This document shows, one piece after another, positions 34,347-43,872 of a stretch of 44,054 bases of DNA. The DNA is from Geobacteraceae bacterium (lineage in GTDB: Bacteria; Desulfobacterota; Desulfuromonadia; Geobacterales; Pseudopelobacteraceae), in assembly GCA_013336525.1 (NCBI GenBank), contig JAAXTM010000007.1, forward strand, positions 102,274-146,327. Reading direction: 5' to 3'. Under the pieces are notes generated by a model, which was not told the DNA's origin, did no database searches, and worked only from the letters and a program-made list of their open reading frames with translations. A program made the position numbers and the translations under genes. The stretch's first letter is position 1. Each line of letters begins with the position of its first letter.

Positions 34347-37121
34347 ATGGAATATAAAGACACTTTGAACCTGCCGCAAACTGATTTTGCAATGAAGGCC
34401 AACCTGAATCTGCGTGAACCGGAAATGCTCGCAAAATGGGAGCAAAACCGACTCTATGCCAAACTGGAAGAATCCGGCAAAGACAAACCGCTTTATGTCC
34501 TGCATGATGGCCCCCCCTACGCCAACGGCCATATCCATATCGGTCACGCTCTCAACAAAACCCTCAAGGATATTGTGCTTAAAGTCAAACGCATGGAGGG
34601 GTTCCACGCTCCCTACGTGCCGGGCTGGGACTGCCACGGTCTACCGATCGAGCTGCAGGTTGAAAAAAACCTTGGGTCGAAGAAACACCAGATGAGTAAA
34701 CTGGAGATGCGCCGCGAATGCCGGACGTATGCCGCTAAATTCGTAGATATCCAGAAAGAGGAGTTCAAACGACTGGGGATTCTTGGTGACTGGGAAAAGC
34801 CTTACCTGACTATGAACTATGAATACGAGGGGCTGACCGCTGCCGAACTGGCCCGCTTTGCCCATAACGGCGGACTCTATCGTGGTCGCAAGCCGGTCCA
34901 CTGGTGTTCATCATGCGTAACGGCTCTGGCCGAGGCCGAGGTTGAGTATGCCGACCACACATCCCCTTCCATATTCGTACGATTTGCCCTGCAGGGTGAC
35001 CTGTCGGCCGAAATCCCGGCTCTGGCCGGCAAACAGGCCTATGTTGTCATCTGGACGACCACCCCCTGGACGATCCCGGCGAACCTCGCCGTTGCGTTAC
35101 ATCCGGAATTCGATTACGTGGCTCTTGAGACAGAGAAGGGCGTTCTTATCGTAGCAGAAGGGCTCAAAGATTCTTTCCTCGCCGCCGTTGAACTGACCGG
35201 GACCGTTATTGCGACCTTCAAGGCTGGTGTGATGGAACGCAAACTGTGCAAACACCCCTTTTATGATCGTGATTCGATCGTGTTGCTGGGCGAGCATGTA
35301 ACACTGGAAGCCGGTACCGGCTGTGTTCATACCGCCCCCGGTCATGGCCAGGAGGACTATGAGCTGGCACTGAAAGAGGGACTGGAAATCTACAATCCGG
35401 TCGATAATCACGGCAAATATCTGTCTACTGTCGAATTCTTTGGCGGCCAGCAAGTTTTCCCCGCCAATCAGAGCGTAATCGACAAGCTTATCGAAGTTGG
35501 TGCGCTGCTCCAGACAACCAAAATCAGCCATTCTTACCCGCACTGCTGGCGCTGTAAAAAGCCGATCATCTTCCGCGCCACCGAGCAGTGGTTCATCAGC
35601 ATGAAGGCCAATGACCTGCGCGACAAGGCGCTGAAAGCCATAGATCAGGTGCAATGGATTCCAAAATGGGGGCGTGAGCGGATCTACGGCATGATTGAAA
35701 ACCGTCCCGACTGGTGTGTTTCGCGTCAGCGCTCCTGGGGCGTTCCGATTACCGCCTTTTCCTGTACCGCCTGCGGCGAATACATCGCCGACGGCACCAT
35801 CATGGATCACGTCGCGGAGATTTTCAAAAAGGAAAGTTCCGATGTCTGGTTCGACTGGAGCGCCGAAAAACTGCTTCCCGCCGGAACAGTCTGCCCGAAA
35901 TGCGGCTCGGCAGGCCTTGAAAAAGAAAATGACATCCTGGACGTCTGGTTTGATTCCGGCGTTTCGCACGCAGCGGTTCTTGAGCCGAATCCTGGTCTGC
36001 ATTCACCGGCAGATCTGTACCTTGAAGGGAGCGACCAGCATCGCGGCTGGTTCCATTCATCCCTGCTGGAAAGCGTCGGTACCCGTGGAGTTGCACCTTA
36101 CAAAAGCGTTCTGACCCACGGTTTCGTATTGGACGGTCAAGGGCGCAAGATGAGTAAATCCGTGGGCAATGTCGTTGCTCCCGAAGATGTCATCAAAAAA
36201 TTCGGCGCCGACGTCCTGCGCCTCTGGGTTTCCGCCATGGACTACCAGGACGACACCCGCATATCGCAGGAAATCCTGACCAGAGTAGCTGAAGCGTATC
36301 GCCGCATCAGAAACACCTGCCGTTACATCCTCGGCAATATCAACGGCTTCGATCCTGAGACCCAATCTGTACCGTTCGCAAAGATGCCGGAAATTGACCG
36401 ATGGGCCCTGCACCAACTCGAAATACTGAAGGAGCGGGTCCTGACCGCATATCAAGACCTCGAATTCCATGTAATCTATCAGGAAGTTAACGGCTTTTGC
36501 ACTACAGAGATGAGTTCATTCTATCTCGACATCCTTAAAGACCGGATGTACACAAGCAAGGAGAGCTCCCTGGAGCGGCTGAGCGCCCAGACGGTCATGT
36601 TCCGCATACTTGACACACTGGTGCGCGTACTTGCTCCTGTACTTTCATTCACATCGGATGAGGTATGGCAGTTCATGCCCGGACAGCGAGAGGAAAGTGT
36701 TCATCTGACCGAGTTTCCGGCACGCAATCCTGAGTGGCGAGATGATATTCTGGCAGCCCGATGGGACCGCATCATAAAAGTGCGTTCAGATGTTTCAAAG
36801 GCTCTTGAACTGGCCCGGGTAGCCAAAACAATCGGACATTCCCTGGATGCCGCCGTATCAATCGCCGCCCCACCTGAACTTTTTGAGTTCCTTCAGGGAT
36901 ACGCAACAGAGCTGAACAGTATTTTTATCGTCTCTAAAGCTACCCTGGCACCAGATATGGAGGGAGAATACTGGACTTCAGAGAATCTGGAAGGACTGAA
37001 AGTTCAGGTAACAGCGGCTCAGGGCGCCAAATGTGAGCGTTGCTGGTATTACAGCGAAGAGCTGGGTACAAACTCCGAGCATCCGACCATCTGCCCCAAA
37101 TGTACGCAGGCCGTCATATGA
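34347..37121 (+). CDS. ileS: Isoleucyl-tRNA synthetase
   Basis: This is a class I aminoacyl-tRNA synthetase of 924 residues (usual ~930). The H-I-G-H-type signature is G-H-I-H-I-G-H-A (~58-65) and the K-M-S-K-S loop is near residue ~597. The editing domain (W-T-T-T-P-W-T-I-P-A-N) lies between, and the C-terminal zinc site is C-E-R-C-W-Y and C-P-K-C. It belongs to the bacterial type. GGAG lies about 10 bases before the ATG. Its TGA overlaps the lspA ATG. Confidence 0.98.
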   Translation: MEYKDTLNLPQTDFAMKANLNLREPEMLAKWEQNRLYAKLEESGKDKPLYVLHDGPPYANGHIHIGHALNKTLKDIVLKVKRMEGFHAPYVPGWDCHGLPIELQVEKNLGSKKHQMSKLEMRRECRTYAAKFVDIQKEEFKRLGILGDWEKPYLTMNYEYEGLTAAELARFAHNGGLYRGRKPVHWCSSCVTALAEAEVEYADHTSPSIFVRFALQGDLSAEIPALAGKQAYVVIWTTTPWTIPANLAVALHPEFDYVALETEKGVLIVAEGLKDSFLAAVELTGTVIATFKAGVMERKLCKHPFYDRDSIVLLGEHVTLEAGTGCVHTAPGHGQEDYELALKEGLEIYNPVDNHGKYLSTVEFFGGQQVFPANQSVIDKLIEVGALLQTTKISHSYPHCWRCKKPIIFRATEQWFISMKANDLRDKALKAIDQVQWIPKWGRERIYGMIENRPDWCVSRQRSWGVPITAFSCTACGEYIADGTIMDHVAEIFKKESSDVWFDWSAEKLLPAGTVCPKCGSAGLEKENDILDVWFDSGVSHAAVLEPNPGLHSPADLYLEGSDQHRGWFHSSLLESVGTRGVAPYKSVLTHGFVLDGQGRKMSKSVGNVVAPEDVIKKFGADVLRLWVSAMDYQDDTRISQEILTRVAEAYRRIRNTCRYILGNINGFDPETQSVPFAKMPEIDRWALHQLEILKERVLTAYQDLEFHVIYQEVNGFCTTEMSSFYLDILKDRMYTSKESSLERLSAQTVMFRILDTLVRVLAPVLSFTSDEVWQFMPGQREESVHLTEFPARNPEWRDDILAARWDRIIKVRSDVSKALELARVAKTIGHSLDAAVSIAAPPELFEFLQGYATELNSIFIVSKATLAPDMEGEYWTSENLEGLKVQVTAAQGAKCERCWYYSEELGTNSEHPTICPKCTQAVI

Positions 37122-37600
37122 GACCTTGGTCACTTTTTTCAGCAATCGCTATTGTTGGCATAATTATCGATCAAATCACAAAAATTGCCATTGATCGCAG
37201 CATGCAACTGTTCGACTCGATCCCGGTTATTGAAAACTTCTTTCATATTACCTATGTAAGAAACAAAGGGGCCGCATTCAGCTTTCTCTCCAATGCCTCC
37301 TGGCGGCTGCCGTTTTTTATTATCGTATCAACCTTTGCATCGCTTGTTATTCTGGTCGCCTTTCGCAAACTGCGTGACGACCAGCGCCTGGCGCATATCT
37401 CGCTGGCGATGATCTTTTCCGGAGCAGTAGGCAACCTGATAGATCGGATTCGACTTGGTGAAGTAATAGATTTTCTGGATGTTCACTGGTACAGGCACCA
37501 CTGGCCGGCCTTCAATGTTGCTGATTCGCTGATCTGCGTTGGGGTTTTTCTGCTGGCGATTGATATGATTCTGGAGGAAAAACGGTTAAAAAAAGCTTGA
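37118..37600 (+). CDS. lspA: Lipoprotein signal peptidase II
   Basis: LspA cleaves prolipoproteins in the inner membrane after lipid modification. The 160-residue protein has about four transmembrane helices. Catalytic aspartates are predicted in V-I-D-F (D118) and V-A-D-S (D136), preceded by the conserved G-A-V-G-N-L-I-D-R. The start at 37118 is chosen because it overlaps the ileS stop as ATGA, the common ileS-lspA arrangement; the frame opens earlier inside ileS. The window's lipoproteins (DUF1499 and the two PPIases) would be its substrates. Confidence 0.95.
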   Translation: MRPWSLFSAIAIVGIIIDQITKIAIDRSMQLFDSIPVIENFFHITYVRNKGAAFSFLSNASWRLPFFIIVSTFASLVILVAFRKLRDDQRLAHISLAMIFSGAVGNLIDRIRLGEVIDFLDVHWYRHHWPAFNVADSLICVGVFLLAIDMILEEKRLKKA

Positions 37601-37621
37601 GCTGTTTCAACATATTATATT

Positions 37622-38893
37622 TCAGGGGATGTTATCAACATCCCCTGTGTAACACACTCCACCAACAAAAACCTCCTGCAGAATACCTTCCCGCATAACC
37701 CGCTCCAGTATTCGGGCCTCGTTGCCGTCACAATTCCCTATTACCTGAAAATCAGCCCGTTTACCTGCTTCAAGTGAACCGCAATGTGCAGAGATACCAA
37801 GAGCCTCAGCACCACCTGTTGTAACCATGCGAAGTACATCCTGTACCGTTAAAACATTTGAAAATATATCAAGAGCAAAGCGAAGTTCGTCCCAGAGCGA
37901 AAGGGAGTTGTTGCTGGCGAGTGAATCAGTGCCGAGAGCCAGAGGAATGCCGAACTTTTTGAAAAGGGCAACCGGGGCACGTCCAACATCAAGAAGTTCG
38001 TTACTTCGCGGACAAAGTGCAATGTGAGAACCGCGCGACTTGATAATGCGGGCATCAGCAACAGAAACGTGAACGCAATGTACCGCTAGAGTCGTCGGTG
38101 TCAACAGACTGTAGCGATCAAGCAGCTCCGTAGAGCTGCAGCGTGCCGGGTGACCCAGAAATCGTTCCCAACCGACAAACGGGTAGAATTCGTTAGCCAG
38201 GTCACCACTGCCGTCAAAGACGAAGCTCGCCTCGGAGCGGGATTCAGAGAGATGAATTGCAAGCGGCAGAGCATTTGACGCAGAGGCGTCCTTTATTGCT
38301 GCAAGGTGTTCGTGTGCGATTGTATAGAGAGAATGGGGAGAGAGGCCGGTCAGCAGAGTGTGTGCTTCTCCTCTATGTGCCGCTGCAGTTGCAGCAGCAA
38401 GCTTGCCGGAAAAATGGCCGACATCCTGACCGAGTAGTTCGAAATAGAGCCTTCCGGCAAGCTGCAAATGGTGGTAATTCTCTGCCATGGCCGGATTGGA
38501 GACGATCTCGCCAATCGCTGTAGTTCCAGATTCCAGACACATCCGCACCCCCTCGCGGATCGAGGGGGGGTAATCCTCTGCAGTCAAACCACGTGCAATC
38601 TTTATCAACTGGATTATCCAGTCGGTAAAGCGGCGCGGATTATAATCCACTGCAGAACGAAGCTTCCAGGAAGGAAAGTGAGTTAGTTCAAGATGGGTAT
38701 GGGCGTTTATAAAGCCTGGGAGCAGAACGCAGCCGGGGAAATCAACTACCGGTGCTGAGTATGTACTGCGGAGTATGTTCAGAGGTCCTGCATCCACAAT
38801 AATTCCATTGCGAACGAGCAATGCCCCGCCAGCAACAGGCGAGGCATCGGGATTTATTAACCAGGAAGCGGAGTAGATGATCTCTTCAGACAT
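37622..38893 (-). CDS. Amidohydrolase family protein (SsnA/TrzN-like; possible aminofutalosine deaminase)
   Basis: This 423-residue metal-dependent hydrolase has the G-F-I-N-A-H-T-H-L-E metal-binding motif (~60-69), later A-I-H-L-S-E, A-V-H-C-V-H-V and the G-T-D-S-L-A-S-N motif. This is the arrangement of COG0402-type deaminases (adenosine/guanine/aminofutalosine). In bacteria using the futalosine menaquinone route, members of this group deaminate 6-amino-6-deoxyfutalosine (MqnX). No other mqn gene is visible here, so that assignment is only a suggestion. GGGGGTG precedes the ATG. It ends convergently with lspA, and an 11-bp hairpin overlaps its stop codon. Confidence 0.8.
   Translation of the reverse strand: MSEEIIYSASWLINPDASPVAGGALLVRNGIIVDAGPLNILRSTYSAPVVDFPGCVLLPGFINAHTHLELTHFPSWKLRSAVDYNPRRFTDWIIQLIKIARGLTAEDYPPSIREGVRMCLESGTTAIGEIVSNPAMAENYHHLQLAGRLYFELLGQDVGHFSGKLAAATAAAHRGEAHTLLTGLSPHSLYTIAHEHLAAIKDASASNALPLAIHLSESRSEASFVFDGSGDLANEFYPFVGWERFLGHPARCSSTELLDRYSLLTPTTLAVHCVHVSVADARIIKSRGSHIALCPRSNELLDVGRAPVALFKKFGIPLALGTDSLASNNSLSLWDELRFALDIFSNVLTVQDVLRMVTTGGAEALGISAHCGSLEAGKRADFQVIGNCDGNEARILERVMREGILQEVFVGGVCYTGDVDNIP
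37623..37647. repeat. Inverted repeat overlapping a stop codon between convergent genes
   Basis: CAGGGGATGTT (37623-37633) and AACATCCCCTG (37637-37647) are perfect 11-bp arms with a 3-base loop. The repeat covers the last codons and stop of the amidohydrolase and starts 22 bp after lspA stops. No T-run follows on either strand; it may be a transcript-end hairpin for either gene. Confidence 0.7.
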
Positions 38894-38918
38894 GAATCAC
38901 CCCCAAACTACTGATACT

Positions 38919-41327
38919 TCATTTAGAACCGGTTTTTTTAGGCTTCTTTTCAGCAGCTGGTACAGGTGGCGGATACTTCACCAATGCGAGTTTGAGTGCT
39001 TCGTCCACCTCTGAAACAGCAATTATTTTAACCTTTTTCAATATTTCCTGGGGGATATCCTCCAGATCCTTTTTATTCTGTTCTGGAATGATAACCAGTC
39101 GCATCCGGGATCTGACAGCAGCCAGAATTTTTTCCTTAAGGCCGCCAATCGGAAGCACTTTACCGCGCAGCGTCACCTCGCCGGTCATGGCAACATCTTT
39201 TTTTACCGGGATATGGCAGAGTATTGATACCAGCGCAACAGTCATAGCAACGCCGGCGGATGGGCCATCTTTAGGTATGGCACCAGCCGGGACATGTACG
39301 TGAATTTCATTTTCCTGAAATATTTCCGGCTTAAGATGAAGCGCCTCGGCGTGGGCACGGATGTAGGAATGGGCCGCCTGTACAGACTCCTTCATCACAT
39401 CACCTAACTGACCGGTCAGCGTCAGTGCGGTTTTACCTGCCATCAAACTGGCTTCGATATGAAGAATTTCACCCCCCACAGGTGTCCAGGCCAGTCCGTT
39501 AACAACCCCTATCTCGTTCTTATCCAGGTCTTCCTCGCGAATATATTTTTCAGCCCCCAGATAGGTGTGCAAGGACTTAGCGGTTATCTTGACAGTGCGG
39601 GGATTCCCTTCTGCTACTTTCCTGGCTACCTTGCGGCAGATTTTGCCTATTTCCCGCTCCAGATTACGCAGACCGGCTTCGCGGGTATATTTTGAGACTA
39701 TTTCACTGATTGATTCATCATCAAAGCTTATATGTTTCGCTTTAAGTCCGTTTTCCTTAATCTGACGAGGGACCAGATACCGCTTGGCAATCTCAAGTTT
39801 TTCCTCTTCAGTGTAGCCGGCAAGATTGATAACCTCCATACGGTCGCGCAGAGCCGACGGGATGGGATCCATCTGGTTGGCCGTCGCAACAAACATCACA
39901 TTTGAGAGGTCAAAAGGCTGGTTGATGTAATGGTCGGAGAATGAGTGGTTCTGCTCCGGATCGAGCACCTCAAGGAGCGCCGAAGAAGGATCCCCTTTGT
40001 AGTCGTAACCCAGCTTATCCAGTTCGTCCAGCATGAAAACCGGATTGTTGGCGCCCGCCTGCTTCAACCCTTGCAGAATACGCCCCGGTAAAGCACCGAT
40101 ATAAGTACGGCGATGCCCACGAATTTCGGCTTCGTCACGCACCCCCCCAAGTGAAATACGGACAAATTTGCGATTCATGGCGCGGGCAATGGACTTGCCG
40201 AGCGATGTTTTGCCGACACCAGGAGGGCCAACAAAGCAGAGAATCGGCCCCTTCATTTTTTTCTTGAGCTTGCGCACCGCCAAAAACTCGAGGATACGCT
40301 CCTTGATCTTTTCAAGATAGAAGTGATCATCATCCAGAACATTCTTGGCTCTGACAATATCAAGACTGTCACGGGTGGACTTGCTCCATGGGAGCTCAAT
40401 CATCCAGTCAAGATAGGTTCTAACGATACTGGCTTCGCCACCGTCAGGATGCATATTTTCAAGACGGCTCAACTGTTTGAGAGCCTCCTTCTGAACTGCT
40501 GCAGGCATTTTTGCAGCCTCGATCGCGTTTCTGATCTCAACCAGTTCCTCTTTACCTTCGTTGTCACCCAGTTCGCTCTGGATTGCTTTCAACTGCTCAC
40601 GCAGGTAATATTCCTTGTGGTTTTTACCCATTTCCTCACGAGCGGCACTCTGAATCTTGGCCTGAACACTCATAAGTTCAACTTCGCGGTTCAAAAACTC
40701 ATTAACCTTGGTTAAACGGACGATCGGGTCGTTTATTTCCAGCAAGGTCTGCGCATCAGCAACTTTAAGACCGAGATTACTGGAGACCAGATCAGCCATA
40801 CTGCCCGGGTCCTGAATATTTTCCAGAATGACCATTACTTCAGGCGAAATCTGTTTGCCAAGTTCCATAACCTTGGTCAGCTGCTCGCGCACAGTACGAA
40901 TCAGCGCTTCAACCTCCAGAGTAATATCCACTACCGATGTATCGTTCTGCCGCTCGACCCGCACAGAGTAGAATGGTTTATCAGAGACATACTCCGTGAT
41001 GCGTGCTTTCGCCAGACCCTGGACAAGAATCTTAACGCGACCATCCGGCAGCTTGAGCATCCGCATGATCATGGCAACTGTACCAACCTCATAAATCTTG
41101 TCGGCAGGCGGGTCCTCGTCACCAACATCATGCTGAGTGGCCAGAAGAATCATCCTGTCACCAGCCAGGGCGCTGTCTACAGCCTTCACCGACATCTCCC
41201 GCCCTACAAACAGAGGTATGATCATAAACGGGTAAACTACCACATCCCGAATCGGCAGTAGAGGCAACACGTCCGGAATTTTCAACTCTTCCGAACTTTG
41301 GTCTATATCATTTTCTATCTCTATCAA
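38919..41327 (-). CDS. lon: ATP-dependent protease Lon
   Basis: This is a serine-lysine AAA+ protease that removes misfolded and regulatory proteins. Its 802 residues carry the N-terminal LON substrate domain (L-P-L-L-P-I-R-D-V-V-V-Y-P), Walker A G-P-P-G-V-G-K-T-S from residue 367, and a C-terminal protease domain with the catalytic Ser 690 in G-P-S-A-G-V and Lys at ~733. Translation starts at TTG (41325-41327), with GGAG 7 bases upstream and one base after the hsp20 stop. It is thus cotranscribed with hsp20 behind a heat-shock-type promoter. A short basic tail (K-K-P-K-K-T-G-S-K) ends the protein. Confidence 0.97.
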   Translation of the reverse strand: MIEIENDIDQSSEELKIPDVLPLLPIRDVVVYPFMIIPLFVGREMSVKAVDSALAGDRMILLATQHDVGDEDPPADKIYEVGTVAMIMRMLKLPDGRVKILVQGLAKARITEYVSDKPFYSVRVERQNDTSVVDITLEVEALIRTVREQLTKVMELGKQISPEVMVILENIQDPGSMADLVSSNLGLKVADAQTLLEINDPIVRLTKVNEFLNREVELMSVQAKIQSAAREEMGKNHKEYYLREQLKAIQSELGDNEGKEELVEIRNAIEAAKMPAAVQKEALKQLSRLENMHPDGGEASIVRTYLDWMIELPWSKSTRDSLDIVRAKNVLDDDHFYLEKIKERILEFLAVRKLKKKMKGPILCFVGPPGVGKTSLGKSIARAMNRKFVRISLGGVRDEAEIRGHRRTYIGALPGRILQGLKQAGANNPVFMLDELDKLGYDYKGDPSSALLEVLDPEQNHSFSDHYINQPFDLSNVMFVATANQMDPIPSALRDRMEVINLAGYTEEEKLEIAKRYLVPRQIKENGLKAKHISFDDESISEIVSKYTREAGLRNLEREIGKICRKVARKVAEGNPRTVKITAKSLHTYLGAEKYIREEDLDKNEIGVVNGLAWTPVGGEILHIEASLMAGKTALTLTGQLGDVMKESVQAAHSYIRAHAEALHLKPEIFQENEIHVHVPAGAIPKDGPSAGVAMTVALVSILCHIPVKKDVAMTGEVTLRGKVLPIGGLKEKILAAVRSRMRLVIIPEQNKKDLEDIPQEILKKVKIIAVSEVDEALKLALVKYPPPVPAAEKKPKKTGSK

Positions 41328-41328
41328 T

Positions 41329-41757
41329 TTACAGCTCCTTAATCGGCACCAGTCGCTCGCTACTTTTCGGGCAAATCACCCTCAGCACGCCACGGCGATA
41401 TTCAGCCCTGACAGCACCTGGATCGACATTTCCTGGAATATGTACTGCATGATGGAAGCGGCCATGACTCCGTTCCACACATAGAAACTTACCCTCAGCC
41501 TGTTCCTTCGGCTTACAGGCATCTAACACCAACGTCATGCCGTTAATTTTCAGAGAAATAAGATCCATCGTGAAACCTGGGAGATCAAACTCAATGACAA
41601 TGTCACGGCAGGTTTCATACATATCCATCTTCGGCCGGGTTTCATTATCTTCAAATGAATCCCGTAGTTCCAAGGTATGTAACAGACTGCGCATCTCATC
41701 AACATGCCGATTGAATATTTCCTGTGCAAACGGCTTCTTACCTGAAAAACGTGACAT
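41329..41757 (-). CDS. Small heat shock protein Hsp20 (alpha-crystallin family)
   Basis: This ATP-independent holdase chaperone is 142 residues long. An N-terminal helix-rich segment (~1-45) precedes an alpha-crystallin domain (~48-135) with D-M-Y-E-T-C-R-D-I-V-I-E-F-D-L-P-G, V-E-R-S-H-G-R-F-H-H-A-V-H-I-P and Y-R-R-G-V-L-R-V-I-C-P-K. The start at 41757 is chosen because AGGTG precedes it and the longer frame to 41844 would begin upstream of the predicted transcription start. It is cotranscribed with lon. Confidence 0.93.
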   Translation of the reverse strand: MSRFSGKKPFAQEIFNRHVDEMRSLLHTLELRDSFEDNETRPKMDMYETCRDIVIEFDLPGFTMDLISLKINGMTLVLDACKPKEQAEGKFLCVERSHGRFHHAVHIPGNVDPGAVRAEYRRGVLRVICPKSSERLVPIKEL

Positions 41758-41806
41758 AAGGGCACCTGAAATAAATGTAATGCACCGGAGTGTCTTAATC
41801 AGTTCG

Positions 41807-41835
41807 AAGGTAATCATTCCCTCTGGCAATGTCAA
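41807..41835 (-). promoter_or_regulatory. Predicted heat-shock promoter of hsp20-lon
   Basis: On the minus strand TTGACA (41830-41835, preceded by C) and TACCTT (41807-41812) are separated by exactly 17 bases, matching the hrcA promoter hexamer for hexamer. The predicted start (~41800) gives a leader of about 43 bases. There is no CIRCE here. Confidence 0.6.
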
Positions 41836-41960
41836 GGCAGACATTCTGACAGATAACGGATTCGGTTAACGCATAAATAGAATTTGACTTTGTCCAGACT
41901 ATGCAATAAATAGAGAAGTTTATTTGAATGCGACTAACGGGAAGATGGGGAACTTTTATC

Positions 41961-43868
41961 ATGGAAAAATGGTCCATCAATGAATCTGCCAAAATTTACA
42001 ATATTGACAACTGGGGTTCCGACTTATTCTCGATCAACAAAAAAGGGAACATGTGTGTACATCCCTCGTCAAATTCCAAGCAATCCATAGATTTGCGAGA
42101 CCTTGTCAATGACCTGATCAAGCGCAAAATAAAGCCACCTATCCTGCTGCGTTTCATGGACGTACTGCAGGGGCGCATCGCCTCGATCAACCGGGTCTTC
42201 AAAAGTGCTATTCAGGAAAATGATTACCCTGCAAAATACCAGACCTTCTACCCGATCAAAGTCAACCAGCAGCGACAGGTTGTGGAAGCAATCGCGGGCT
42301 ACGGAAAACGCTACAACATCGGCCTGGAAGTCGGTTCAAAACCTGAGCTGGTAGCCGGCATTTCCATCTCCAGCGGCAACAATCTACCGATTATCTGCAA
42401 TGGCTATAAAGACGCCGAATACATCGAAACGGTTCTGTATGCCACCAAAATCGGCTTCGACATTACGCTGGTAGTGGAGAAACTGTTTGAGCTGGAAAAG
42501 ATCATCGAGATTTCCAAGAAAACTGGCATAACACCCAAACTGGGTATTCGGGTCAAGCTTTCCTCCAAGGGAACCGGTAAATGGGCAACCTCCGGCGGTG
42601 AGGATGCCAAGTTCGGCCTGCGTATGTCGGAAATCATCGCCGCCATCCGGATGCTTGAATCCGAGGGAATGCTTGATACAGTTAAACTGCTGCACTCACA
42701 TATCGGCAGTCAGGTCACCAAGATAGACAAGATCAAGACCGCACTGATCGAAGTTGCCCGCGTCTACACTGAAATGAGAAAACTTGGTGTCGGGATTGAT
42801 TATCTCGACATAGGCGGAGGTTTGGGGGTTGATTATGACGGTTCCAAATCGAGCTATTTCTCCAGCGTCAACTATACTATTGAAGAATATGCCAATGACG
42901 TCATCTACCAGATAAAAAACATCTGCGACGAAGCGGGAGTCGAATGCCCCAACATTATCTCAGAATCCGGGCGGGCAACAGTCGCTCACTATTCGGTGCT
43001 GGTCACCAACGTCCTCAACACCAACACCCAGCACCTGATGCCTGATTTTGAGGAGATACTTGCAACAACCGAAAAAGTAGCGCCGACCGTAAAAAAACTG
43101 ACGGACATCTACAAAAGCATCGACCGCTACTCATTAAGAGAGGACTACCACGACACGTTGCAGTTGATCAACGAAGCGGTGAGTCTCTTCAATCTGGGAT
43201 ACCTGACACTCAACGACCGGGCTATCGCAGAATGGCTCTATTCTAAAATCATCAAAAAGATAAACAGCATTGTAGAGAAGATCAAACCGATTCCGGAGGA
43301 GCTGCAAAACTTTCAGCTATCCATGCGGCAGACCTACTTTGCCAATTTCTCCCTGTTCCAGTCAATCCCAGACTCCTGGGCTATTGACCAGCTCTTTCCG
43401 ATAGTGCCGTTGCAGCGGCTCAACCATAAACCGGATGTCATGGCCTCGATCGCCGACATCACCTGCGATTCGGACGGCGAGATAACAAGCTTTGTCGGCG
43501 AAAACGGACGTTCAAAATTTCTGCCGCTGCATAAAATAAAAAAAGACGAGGATTATTACATCGGTTTTTTCCTAATTGGAGCGTATCAGGAGATTCTGGG
43601 AGATTTGCACAACCTGTTCGGTGACACCAACGCCGTTCATATCACCTTCAACAAAAAGACCGGATACATGATCGACACCGTCATCAACGGTGACGCAACC
43701 TGGGAAACGCTGAAATACGTACAGTACAAAGGGCCGGAGATCCTGAAGCGTGTCAGGGACAATCTGGAGAAGAATGTGGCCTCAAAGAAAATCTCGATCG
43801 AAGAGAGCAGCCACTTTATCGAACTGCTGGACAGAACACTGCTGGGCTATACCTATCTGGGGGAATAA
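41961..43868 (+). CDS. speA: Biosynthetic arginine decarboxylase
   Basis: This PLP enzyme converts arginine to agmatine, the entry to polyamine synthesis. Its 635 residues match SpeA (~630-660). The PLP lysine is in Y-P-I-K-V-N-Q-Q (K100). G-L-E-V-G-S-K-P-E-L, L-H-S-H-I-G-S-Q, D-I-G-G-G-L-G-V-D-Y and S-E-S-G-R-A follow the alanine-racemase-like barrel pattern. ATG 41961 is used because it is the natural N-terminus and GGGGA lies about 10 bases upstream; the frame opens earlier at 41928. It is followed 4 bp later by a saccharopine-dehydrogenase-like gene. Confidence 0.95.
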   Translation: MEKWSINESAKIYNIDNWGSDLFSINKKGNMCVHPSSNSKQSIDLRDLVNDLIKRKIKPPILLRFMDVLQGRIASINRVFKSAIQENDYPAKYQTFYPIKVNQQRQVVEAIAGYGKRYNIGLEVGSKPELVAGISISSGNNLPIICNGYKDAEYIETVLYATKIGFDITLVVEKLFELEKIIEISKKTGITPKLGIRVKLSSKGTGKWATSGGEDAKFGLRMSEIIAAIRMLESEGMLDTVKLLHSHIGSQVTKIDKIKTALIEVARVYTEMRKLGVGIDYLDIGGGLGVDYDGSKSSYFSSVNYTIEEYANDVIYQIKNICDEAGVECPNIISESGRATVAHYSVLVTNVLNTNTQHLMPDFEEILATTEKVAPTVKKLTDIYKSIDRYSLREDYHDTLQLINEAVSLFNLGYLTLNDRAIAEWLYSKIIKKINSIVEKIKPIPEELQNFQLSMRQTYFANFSLFQSIPDSWAIDQLFPIVPLQRLNHKPDVMASIADITCDSDGEITSFVGENGRSKFLPLHKIKKDEDYYIGFFLIGAYQEILGDLHNLFGDTNAVHITFNKKTGYMIDTVINGDATWETLKYVQYKGPEILKRVRDNLEKNVASKKISIEESSHFIELLDRTLLGYTYLGE

Positions 43869-43872
43869 TACT

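Noticed and set aside
35097..36002. Open frame of 301 codons antisense to ileS
   Set aside because: It is fully inside ileS with no ribosome site or recognisable domain; a shadow of the GC-biased third positions.
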